Shown piece after piece: positions 17,339 to 24,582 of a DNA stretch of 52,141 nucleotides. The DNA lies in NCBI RefSeq assembly GCF_014197035.1, contig NZ_JACIEU010000029.1, positions 1 to 52,141 of the forward strand. Direction: 5' to 3'. The DNA is from Sphingobium scionense. GTDB lineage: Bacteria > Pseudomonadota > Alphaproteobacteria > Sphingomonadales > Sphingomonadaceae. Numbering within the stretch: the stretch's first letter is position 1; the number at the start of each line of letters is the position of its first letter. A model generated the notes under the pieces. The model saw only the letters and a list, made by a program, of their open reading frames with translations. It did no database searches and was not told the origin of the DNA. The translations under genes and the position numbers were made by a program.

Positions 17339-18534
17339 TAATCGGCCAGCCTGAGCTCGCGCACATCACCCGAGGCCATCGTCAGCTTTACGAGGGTGCC
17401 AGCAGGCCGGGAGCGCACTTGCCAGAGCTCCCCACGCGTATAGTTCGCATCGATCGAATGGCCGTTCACCGCCACGATCCGGTCGCCGACCGCCCAGCCA
17501 GCCTTTTCCGCGGGACTGTTCGCCGCCACATGAACAACGGTGAGCGCCGTTGGTGAGGCTGCGAGGCCAAGGCCGCTACGGTCCTTCAGCATCGGCAGGC
17601 GACGACGAGGACCGAGTGGCCGGAGCCACACGAATCCGGCGGTCACGTCGAACACCACGTCGAATTGAGCGATCAGCGGTAGGCCGACATTGCCAACCGT
17701 GCTGGTGGAGAGCCAAGCTCTCATCCCGAGTGTGGGGACGTTCGAGACGCCAAGCCCTTCGATGTTGATGTTCTGGATCGTGAAAGCATCGTTGATACGC
17801 ACACCATCGACGCCGCCGATCGCCGCGGTCGAGACGAGCTTCCCGTTCAACAGCCCTTGATCGCGGGCATAGGCCGACGAGAGCATCAGCGCGGCCGAGC
17901 TGCCAAGATCGATCATCAAGGGCACGGGAGGCAAACCCGAGACGGAAGCTCGAATGAACAGCTCCTGCTTGGCACCGCGCCCGAGCGCGACAGCGCGCCA
18001 GTCGGGACCGGCGAGAAACGTGCCTGACTTGACGACCGCCATACGCCTTTTCGCGAAATCGAGCGCGATGCAGCTACCCGTGAACATATCGGCACCGAGG
18101 AGGATATCGATCGGTCGTCCGAAGGCCGCCGACACTGAACTCAGATCACCAACGACGGCAAAGGGTAAGCGACGGGTTTCGCGGGCGAGCTGTACGTCGA
18201 TGTCGCGGACCAGCAGCACCGGGGCCTTGGCGCTCAGCCCGCTAATCATGCGCCGCTCACCATCGTTCAAGCCGAGCTTCGCCGCGAGCGCCGTGCTCAT
18301 GATCGACGCGCCGCTGCCACTGTCGAGCACCGCCCGCACCGGCACTCCGCGCACTTGTGCCGAAACAAGGAGGGTATCACCCGTGCCGACTTCCAGCGGC
18401 TCCCATTCGAGGTGAGCGGCACCGAAGTTCCACGAGCCCGCAGACCGGGAAGTCTGTCGCGCGAGCGTTGGAGAACCGAGCACCAAGCCGGTTCCACAGG
18501 CCACCAGCCGCGCCACTAATGAGCGTCGAGACAT
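17332..18534 (-). CDS. Retropepsin-like aspartic protease with C-terminal PDZ domain
   Basis: A 400-aa exported protein. The N-terminus MSRRSLVARL plus a hydrophobic run looks like a Tat or Sec signal. Two pepsin-like half domains follow: AVLDSGSGASIM near residue 70 holds the catalytic Asp-Ser-Gly, and the second half has LMIDLGSSAALM, where DLG replaces the usual D-T/S-G. Residues 310-395 form a PDZ domain (NSPAEKAGWAVGDRIVAVNG). Single-chain periplasmic proteases of this type are seen in alpha- and gammaproteobacteria; substrate unknown. Start chosen at 18534 so that the signal is at the N-terminus; an in-frame ATG at 18621 is possible. It converges on the MerR gene. Confidence 0.75.
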   Translation of the reverse strand: MSRRSLVARLVACGTGLVLGSPTLARQTSRSAGSWNFGAAHLEWEPLEVGTGDTLLVSAQVRGVPVRAVLDSGSGASIMSTALAAKLGLNDGERRMISGLSAKAPVLLVRDIDVQLARETRRLPFAVVGDLSSVSAAFGRPIDILLGADMFTGSCIALDFAKRRMAVVKSGTFLAGPDWRAVALGRGAKQELFIRASVSGLPPVPLMIDLGSSAALMLSSAYARDQGLLNGKLVSTAAIGGVDGVRINDAFTIQNINIEGLGVSNVPTLGMRAWLSTSTVGNVGLPLIAQFDVVFDVTAGFVWLRPLGPRRRLPMLKDRSGLGLAASPTALTVVHVAANSPAEKAGWAVGDRIVAVNGHSIDANYTRGELWQVRSRPAGTLVKLTMASGDVRELRLADYY

Positions 18535-18765
18535 ACCGATTGCTTCAACACGGGCCGTCAAAAAGCCACCTCCAGCCCCCCGTCCGCAGGAGAGCAAATT
18601 GCGGTTACATGCTCCAGCCACTGGAGGAGCAAGTGCTTTTGGTGCGCCCGAAAATCCTCAGAAGCGCTTGGAGAACTTTAGATGAAGGATGGTGCAGACC
18701 GCTTAGATGCCTTCCCGATAACGAACGGTTCCGGGGGACGCTGGGCCGATCGGGACCGCGAACGG

Positions 18766-18812
18766 TGTAAACGCTCGCGCTAAGTGGCGGCATTCTGATC
18801 GCGCTATTTGTC
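18766..18812 (+). repeat. Left terminal inverted repeat of the tni transposon
   Basis: 47 bp that match the reverse complement of 21792-21838 at 45 positions (differences at repeat positions 19 and 27). It starts with TGTAAACGC, as Tn402-type ends start with TGT, and lies 11 bp from the resolvase stop. Confidence 0.85.
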
Positions 18813-18823
18813 GGCGAGCGTCG

Positions 18824-19396
18824 CTACGCGGCTACCGGCTTGGTCTCGGCCGATCGCACATAGGCGTAGAGTTTTGGCTTGGAGATGCCGAGCATCGAGC
18901 AAATCTTGGCGATCGGCATCGTGTTCTCGTGGTAGAGCCTGACGGGCAGGTCGCGCTTGTCCTTGCCGAGTGCGGCCGGCCGGCCACCCTTCTTGCCGCG
19001 AGCGCGGGCTGCGGTGAGACCGGCCTGGGTCCGCTCGCGGATCAGGTTGCGCTCGAACTCCGCCAATGCCCCGAACAGGTGGAAGGTAAGCTTGCCCGAC
19101 GTGGTGGTCGTGTCGATCGCCTCGTGCAGGCTCAGCAGCCCGACCTTTTCCTCGTCGAGGTAGGTCATCCATCCGATCAGATCACGGAGCGAGCGGCCGA
19201 GCCTGTCGAGGCGCCAGACCACCAGTGTGTCGCCGGCGCGAAGCAGCTCCTTCACCTTTTCCAATCCAGGGCGAGCGGCAGTCGCCCCGGAGGCCTTGTC
19301 GGTGATGACCTTCTCGCAGCCGGCAGCCTTCAGCGCATCACGCTGGAGGTCCAGGTTCTGCTCGGCGGTCGATACGCGGGCGTAACCGATTTTCAT
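18824..19396 (-). CDS. Serine recombinase (resolvase/invertase family)
   Basis: A 190-aa site-specific recombinase of normal resolvase length. The catalytic Ser is in YARVSTAEQNLDLQ (Ser9). The conserved RLDRLGRS stretch is near residue 68 and the E-helix FERNLIRERTQAGL near 124. A C-terminal Hin-like HTH follows (MPIAKICSMLGISKPKLYAYV). It would resolve cointegrates made by the adjacent tniA/tniB transposition genes, from which it is divergently transcribed. The 113-bp gap between them (19397-19509) probably holds the res site. Confidence 0.92.
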   Translation of the reverse strand: MKIGYARVSTAEQNLDLQRDALKAAGCEKVITDKASGATAARPGLEKVKELLRAGDTLVVWRLDRLGRSLRDLIGWMTYLDEEKVGLLSLHEAIDTTTTSGKLTFHLFGALAEFERNLIRERTQAGLTAARARGKKGGRPAALGKDKRDLPVRLYHENTMPIAKICSMLGISKPKLYAYVRSAETKPVAA

Positions 19397-19509
19397 GCGT
19401 AGGGCCGGTGGCGCCCCGATCGGGCGCGGTTTGGGAAGAAAGTCGTCATCGGCAGGTCTATGTTGCCCTAGTTTTCTTTACCGGGTAGATTTACGTCGAA
19501 CAGGCCGGT

Positions 19510-20988
19510 TTGGCAACGCGAGCGGACTCGCATGGCGATGGGCAGGCAAATCTCCGTTTTCCTTACCTGCGACACGGACCGTCGGCGGTGACGCATCCGG
19601 CGCTTGTCCCGCCGCTGGCGATCGAGCGCTACCGCGTCCTTGAACCGCACCTCGCCGATGGCATCCCGCTCGCGGACCTCGCCCGCACCGGCACGCTGAG
19701 CGAGCGGACGTTGCAGCGCTGGCTCGGGCGCTACCGTGCCGAAGGACTTGCCGGTCTCGCGCGTCTGCCGCGCAACGATCGGGGCAGGCTGCACCTGCCG
19801 GAACATCTGGTCGAACTGACCCGCACTCTCGCCACCAAGCGCCCGCGACCCCCGGTCGCCGCCATTCACCGAAAGGTGCAGGAACTCGCCATCGCGCATG
19901 GACACCGAACCCCCAGCTATGCGGCCGTCGCGCGTGTCGTCAGGGCGATACCGGCAAGCCAGATCGCCGCAGCCTCCGATCCGGCCGTCTACCGCGACCA
20001 GCACGAGCTAGTGCATCGGCGCGAAGCCGCGACCTCGAACGAGATGTGGCAGGCCGATCATACCGTTCTCGACATTCTCGTGCTCGATGATGCCGGAACC
20101 CCGGTGCGTCCTTGGCTGACCGTCATCGTTGACGATCACAGCCGAGCCATCGCCGGTTACTTCCTCAGCCTCGATGCCCCCAGTGCCCTCAACACGGCGC
20201 TCGCCTTGCGGCAGGCGATCTGGCGCAAGCCCAATCCCGAATGGATCGTCAGCGGCATTCCCGAACAGCTTTACGTCGACAACGGCTCGGATTTCATCTC
20301 CGAGCATATCGAGCAGGCGTGCATCGCCCTCAAAATCCGCCTCATCCATTCGCTGCCGGGGCGTCCTCGCGGGCGCGGCAAGATCGAGCGGCTGTTCCGC
20401 ACCATCAACGACATGTTCCTGCCCGACCTGCCCGGCCACCTGATCGCGGGCAAGCCGCTGTCGGCGCCAGTGCTCACGCTCGACGAGCTGCGCGCCCGCT
20501 TCGAGGCGTTCGTGTGCGGCGTCTATCATCGTCGCCCGCATGGCAGCACCGGCGAACCGCCGATCACGCGCTGGCAGAAGGGCGGGTTCCTGCCCGCAAT
20601 GCCCGACAGCCTTGAACAGCTCGACATGCTGCTCGTGCACGTGCCCAAGCCCCGTAAAGTGCTGCGCGACGGCATCCGTCTGATGGGCAGGCGCTATGTC
20701 GAACCCACGCTCGCGGCCTTCGTCGGCGAGCAGGTCGAGGCGGTCTATGACCCCCGCGACCTGACCGAGATCCACGTCTACCACCAGGGCCGGTTCGTCT
20801 GCCGTGCGCTCAGCTCCGAGCACGCTGGGCACCCGTCGTTGCGCGCGATCCAGCGCGCCCGGCGCGGCGCGAAGGAGCGCGACAAGCAGGTGCCTGCCCC
20901 CACGGAGACCTTCGATGGCGACCAAGAGGATACGGCTTCCCGGCCCACCACCTACCGAGGGCTCCGGCTCTACGCCGCTGACGATTGA
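19510..20988 (+). CDS. tniA: Mu/TniA-type DDE transposase
   Basis: A transposase of up to 492 aa. N-terminal HTH (LADLARTGTLSERTLQRWL, residues about 56-74) is followed by an rve-type catalytic core with MWQADHT (first Asp), YVDNGSDF (second Asp) and GKIERLFR (Glu), and a Mu-type C-terminal beta-barrel. It cuts and joins the transposon ends with help from the AAA protein encoded downstream. The start is uncertain: the frame opens with TTG at 19510, and a GTG at 19588 would remove 26 residues of unclear value. Its 3' end overlaps tniB by 74 bp. Confidence 0.88.
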   Translation: MATRADSHGDGQANLRFPYLRHGPSAVTHPALVPPLAIERYRVLEPHLADGIPLADLARTGTLSERTLQRWLGRYRAEGLAGLARLPRNDRGRLHLPEHLVELTRTLATKRPRPPVAAIHRKVQELAIAHGHRTPSYAAVARVVRAIPASQIAAASDPAVYRDQHELVHRREAATSNEMWQADHTVLDILVLDDAGTPVRPWLTVIVDDHSRAIAGYFLSLDAPSALNTALALRQAIWRKPNPEWIVSGIPEQLYVDNGSDFISEHIEQACIALKIRLIHSLPGRPRGRGKIERLFRTINDMFLPDLPGHLIAGKPLSAPVLTLDELRARFEAFVCGVYHRRPHGSTGEPPITRWQKGGFLPAMPDSLEQLDMLLVHVPKPRKVLRDGIRLMGRRYVEPTLAAFVGEQVEAVYDPRDLTEIHVYHQGRFVCRALSSEHAGHPSLRAIQRARRGAKERDKQVPAPTETFDGDQEDTASRPTTYRGLRLYAADD

Positions 20989-21793
20989 GTTCCTGGTCGA
21001 GCAGCCGTTCCTGGCGACCCGCGAACATGCCCGGTTCGTCGAGTTTGCCGAAGCCTGCGCGCACTACCGCTATATCGGCGTGTGTCATGGCCGGCCGGGC
21101 GTCGGAAAGACGCGATCGGCGCGCGAGTTTTCCAGCTTCCCCGACCTGGGGGAATATGCCGCGCTCCGTCCCATTGCCGCGCTCCTTGGCGAAAAGGTCG
21201 CTCGCTGCCGCGCCGTCTTCTACACCGTGTCGGTCAGCAACACGCCCAATACGATCGACGCGGTGTTGGGCCTCAACCTCATTAAGCTGGGCTATGCCCG
21301 GCTGACGGTCGCGGGCGGCTCGCAGGACGAAATCACCCATGACGCCGCCCGCATCGCCTGCCCCCTCGTCATCGTCGACGAGGCCGACCGCCTGACCATA
21401 AAGTCGCTCGAACATCTCCGCGACATGGCCGATCGCCACGGCTTCGGGCTGATCCTGATGGGTATGCCGGGCTTGGAGAAGCGCCTCGCCCGCTATGCCC
21501 AGCTCTACTCGCGGATCGGCTTCGTCCACGAGTTCAAACCGCTTACCGAGACCGAAATGCGGCTGCTGCTCGCGACCCACGCCGGCGATTTCGGGATCAG
21601 CTTCGACCCGGCCCAACTCGACGCGATCGAAGCGCAGGCAGCCGTGATCCGCATCACGCGCGGCAACTTCCGGCTCATGGAGCGCCTGTTCGCGCAGATG
21701 CGGCGGATCATGACCCTCAACCGCGTCGAGGAGGTCACCGCTGACATCGTTCAGGCCGCGCGCGATTGCCTCGTCATCGGACCCGGCAACTGA
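20915..21793 (+). CDS. tniB: TniB-like AAA ATPase, transposition regulator
   Basis: A 292-aa AAA protein with Walker A GRPGVGKT (near residue 60) and Walker B LVIVDEAD (near 152). It resembles MuB/TniB/IstB proteins that bind target DNA and activate the transposase. I chose the ATG at 20915 with GGAG eight bases upstream, inside the end of tniA. The stop codon touches the right inverted repeat. No tniQ-like gene follows, so this is a two-component version. Confidence 0.88.
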   Translation: MATKRIRLPGPPPTEGSGSTPLTIEFLVEQPFLATREHARFVEFAEACAHYRYIGVCHGRPGVGKTRSAREFSSFPDLGEYAALRPIAALLGEKVARCRAVFYTVSVSNTPNTIDAVLGLNLIKLGYARLTVAGGSQDEITHDAARIACPLVIVDEADRLTIKSLEHLRDMADRHGFGLILMGMPGLEKRLARYAQLYSRIGFVHEFKPLTETEMRLLLATHAGDFGISFDPAQLDAIEAQAAVIRITRGNFRLMERLFAQMRRIMTLNRVEEVTADIVQAARDCLVIGPGN

Positions 21794-21838
21794 CAAATAG
21801 CGCGATCAGAACGCCGCCATTTAGCGCGAGCGTTTACA
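21792..21838 (-). repeat. Right terminal inverted repeat of the tni transposon
   Basis: 47 bp, 45 of them matching the left end at 18766-18812 in inverted orientation. It begins inside the tniB stop codon and ends with TTTACA. Confidence 0.85.
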
Positions 21839-22107
21839 CAGGATAAGATCCATACCGTTTCCGGAACCACTTTCTTGTTTCCTCTTCGAAATTGGACTGT
21901 GCTGATGAGTTTGAGCGATGGTGGCTTCGCTCATACACTACGCGCTACCAGGCCCCTGCCCGTTTCTTAGGCTTAACGTTGTAGCTCAAGACCCCGGGGG
22001 CTCAGCCTCCCTTCTCCGGTTCTTGCCGCTGCGCAAATCCCTCGATCTACCTGCCGCCGTCGTGTGGTCGCACGGCATCATCCAAAGACCTATTTAGGCC
22101 GTCATGA

Positions 22108-23346
22108 CTAGCCAATCTTCGCCATAAGGCGCCCCGCCGCCCCCTGCTCTGCCGCGAGATTGCGATTATAAGCGAGCGGCATCCGCGGCGACTTCCACCG
22201 CAGCGCGTCCATGATGCCGGCCAAATCCTCCCCGCTGGCGAACAGGTCCTGATTGAGCCCGATCCGCGTCGAGTGCGCACTGATCCCCTTCAGCAACCGC
22301 GCCAGATCGTCCGCCGTCAAATCGGGCAGCGCGCCACGGTCGAACGCGCGGCCGATGATCGACCGAAAGATTGGTCCGATCGAGCCCGGGTGCAGCGCCA
22401 CGGTGCCGATGTCATATTCGACGCGCGCCTTCACCGCCGGCTTGGACAGCGTCTTGCGCAGATCCCACGTCTCCCGGCCCGAGATGCTGTCGATCGGCCG
22501 ACCGCGCACGGCTGCCCGCGCCTTGTAGCGCCGCACCTGCACCCGCCGGAACAGCGGCCCTGTCGTGATCCCCGCCGCTTCGGTCCACGCCGCGATCGCC
22601 GCGACGGTGCGCGGGCTGAGGTAGGCGGTCGCCCCCTCCCCGTCTTGATCGCCCTTATGACGCAGAATCTGCAGCAGCCGCGCTTCGGGATCGATCGCCT
22701 CCTCAATATGCTCAATGGCGACCGCCACCAGTTCGGAGGCGCGCAGCCCGGTGTCATAAGCGGCCGATAGCAGCGCCCGATCACGCAGCCCCGGCAGATC
22801 CTCGCCACAACTCTCGAGCAGCGCGCGGATGTTGAGCCCCCGCGCCTTGTCGCGCTCGACGTCGCGCACCGGGCCCTTGAACCGCAGCGGCCGCGCCTGC
22901 TTCTGCGCAGCCCCCTTCTCGCGGCGCACCGTCTGGAGCCGCAGCTTCACCAGCGGCGCCGGCGTCGGATCCTTGAGCTCGAGCAGCTGGTGGATCTTGG
23001 CGATCGACGCCTTGTAGCGGGATAGCGAGGCCGGCCGGCTCCCCTTCCCGGCCCGCGCGTCGAGATAATCGGCCACGGTCTCGGCCGTCGCCGGCAGCGC
23101 GATCCGGTTGGTGCGCCGACACCACGCGTCGAACGCTTCGACGTCGGATTTGAGCGCGCGGATGCTGTGGGGCGACGAGGCGCCCTGATAGGCGGCGATC
23201 AGCGCCTCGTTGACGGTGATGCGCTCGCCGGCGCGCATCTGCACGATCGTCCACGCAATGTCGGCCGAAGCCCCGACGACCGGCAGGGTCGCCTCAGGCG
23301 CCGCCACAACGGTTTTCTGCCCTTCCTGGGCGGTTTCGATAGCCAT
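22108..23346 (-). CDS. Tyrosine recombinase (phage/plasmid integrase family)
   Basis: A 412-aa site-specific recombinase. The N-terminal SAM-like core-binding domain spans about residues 50-150. The catalytic domain shows TGLRASELV (first Arg), HSTRIGLNQDLFASG (the HxxR box) and LRWKSPRMPLAYNR, whose Tyr is the likely nucleophile. It could integrate the element, resolve plasmid multimers or be a lone IS-like integrase. Start placed at 23346, with a TTGACA box 49 bp upstream. It is transcribed in the same direction as the mobilisation genes but separated from them. No flanking att repeats were recognised. Confidence 0.85.
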   Translation of the reverse strand: MAIETAQEGQKTVVAAPEATLPVVGASADIAWTIVQMRAGERITVNEALIAAYQGASSPHSIRALKSDVEAFDAWCRRTNRIALPATAETVADYLDARAGKGSRPASLSRYKASIAKIHQLLELKDPTPAPLVKLRLQTVRREKGAAQKQARPLRFKGPVRDVERDKARGLNIRALLESCGEDLPGLRDRALLSAAYDTGLRASELVAVAIEHIEEAIDPEARLLQILRHKGDQDGEGATAYLSPRTVAAIAAWTEAAGITTGPLFRRVQVRRYKARAAVRGRPIDSISGRETWDLRKTLSKPAVKARVEYDIGTVALHPGSIGPIFRSIIGRAFDRGALPDLTADDLARLLKGISAHSTRIGLNQDLFASGEDLAGIMDALRWKSPRMPLAYNRNLAAEQGAAGRLMAKIG

Positions 23347-23371
23347 GACACGCCTAGCTGCTCGGCGGCGC

Positions 23372-23400
23372 TTGTACCGCACGTTATAAAGGGGTGTCAA
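23372..23400 (-). promoter_or_regulatory. Candidate promoter of the tyrosine recombinase gene
   Basis: On the minus strand a perfect -35 TTGACA (23395-23400) lies 17 bp from a weak -10-like GTACAA (23372-23377), in an AT-rich gap between the recombinase and the transglycosylase gene. The -10 is poor, so confidence is limited. Confidence 0.4.
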
Positions 23401-23492
23401 ATCTGCTTATATGATAACTGCACTTATCGTACGTTCGTGTTTTTGAATATCCGAAGTAACATTTTAATATTGCGCAACATGTAGATAATGAT

Positions 23493-23993
23493 TCATCGAA
23501 ATACATCTTTGCCAAATCTCACACGAAGATGCGTCGCGACAGAGGTCGAATATTGCCGTTGCCGCCATAAAGTCGGGCTATGATAGACGCCTATCGCCTT
23601 CCAATAATCTCCAGTCGAATTCAGCGCCGACAAAAACACCCAGCGCGCTGCCTCAGCATTGAAGCAGGCATCAGAACGCAGCCAATTACGAACCTGACCT
23701 TCTGACCTGCCCATGCTCGCCGCGATGCGAGGCACCCACCAACTGTTGATCTGCAGTGGCCCCAGATCGTGCGAACCATTGCTGTTGCGAACTTCCGCGC
23801 CGAGCCAACCGGCCTCCTGATCGCGAAGGCCCCACAGCGTCCGTTCGAGCCATGGGTGCCCAAGCGATGCCTTGCGGATGCAGGCACCAATGATGCGCTC
23901 CTCTACCATGTTTCGAGACCGTGCAGTCGCCTGGCCTGGCGAGAGCGCAACGCTGACCATAGACGCGAGCATGAGCAGCCAATGCTGAGGCAT
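23493..23993 (-). CDS. Lytic transglycosylase of the conjugation module (TrbN/VirB1-like)
   Basis: A 166-aa exported SLT-type muramidase. The signal peptide ends near residue 24. The catalytic Glu is likely in RDQEAGW, followed by SNGSHDLGPLQINSWW (the GxxQI motif of the goose-lysozyme fold). Such enzymes open the peptidoglycan for the conjugation channel. Its ATG overlaps the last stop of the Mrr reading frame (TGATG), so it is the final gene of the tra operon. Confidence 0.85.
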   Translation of the reverse strand: MPQHWLLMLASMVSVALSPGQATARSRNMVEERIIGACIRKASLGHPWLERTLWGLRDQEAGWLGAEVRNSNGSHDLGPLQINSWWVPRIAASMGRSEGQVRNWLRSDACFNAEAARWVFLSALNSTGDYWKAIGVYHSPTLWRQRQYSTSVATHLRVRFGKDVFR

Positions 23994-24582
23994 CAGTCAC
24001 TTCTCCTTTTTCCTGGCATCGAAACGGCCGGTTCAATGACTTCACTCAGACCTTGTATCGCTTCACCGTTGAGCAGAGCCAGCAGCTCTCGTCCGGAAGT
24101 GATCCGGACAGCGCCGGAGTGACTCACAGCCCTTCGGCTTCGAGGCCGGTCCGTCCCGTATGAATGAACAGGCTGCGGCATCCGCGGGACTGGCACAGCG
24201 TCTGGAAGGCAACGACATGATCGGGCCGAATAATACCCGCGTAGCGTTTCGCCTGAATCAGCCAGATGGCGCCCTCGATTACGACCTGACCATCGATGCC
24301 GCCATCGCCTGTGTAACGATGGTTCCGGGTCACCTTGTGCCCTCGCCTCTCGAGACTCTCGAGCAGCAGTTCCTCGAAGGCGAGTGGATCCATAGCCCGC
24401 AGGCGCGCATAGAGAAGCTGCGGCGGTTGGGAACGATCCCGGCCGCGAAGCTGCTCGGCCATGGTTCGCGCCTGCCGCCTTCGCCAGCGATGCCGCACAG
24501 GTATGCGGGAACGGCGGACCACAAACGCCAGCCAGAGCAAGGCCGCGGCGGTCAAGACCATCAGCGTAAAATGAGATGTCAT
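23993..24582 (-). pseudogene. Membrane-anchored Mrr-type nuclease gene with a frameshift
   Basis: The first reading frame (24582 to 24124, 152 aa) encodes an N-terminal membrane helix (residues 5-22), a basic linker and most of an Mrr restriction-endonuclease domain: MDPLAFEELLLESL, GDGGIDG and WLIQAKRY give the D...QxK active site. It stops early after FIHTGRTGLEAEGL. The expected domain end (SGAVRITSGRELLALLNG) is present directly downstream in the -1 frame and runs to 23993, where it meets the next gene as TGATG. The gene therefore looks like one ORF of about 195 codons broken by a single-base change around 24130-24155. It starts inside the relaxase stop (ATGA). Programmed frameshifting is possible, but no slippery heptamer is seen. 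Confidence 0.7.

Larger units (their letters stand above)
18766..21838. mobile_element. tniA/tniB transposon with serine resolvase (about 3.07 kb)
   Basis: A complete element bounded by 47-bp inverted repeats starting TGTAAACGC, carrying a serine recombinase on one strand and a divergent tniA-tniB pair on the other. This is the Tn5053/Tn402-like plan (Mu-type DDE transposase plus AAA regulator plus resolvase), but no tniQ gene is present. The 5 bp outside each end (AACGG and CAGGA) are not identical, so no target duplication is visible. Confidence 0.8.

Noticed and set aside
18357..18770. Plus-strand frame next to the left end of the tni transposon
   Set aside because: Mostly antisense to the protease gene, with no ribosome site or domain.
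21839..22107. Gap between the tni transposon and the tyrosine recombinase as an att site
   Set aside because: No repeat of it was found elsewhere in the window and no tRNA gene is present, so an att call cannot be supported.
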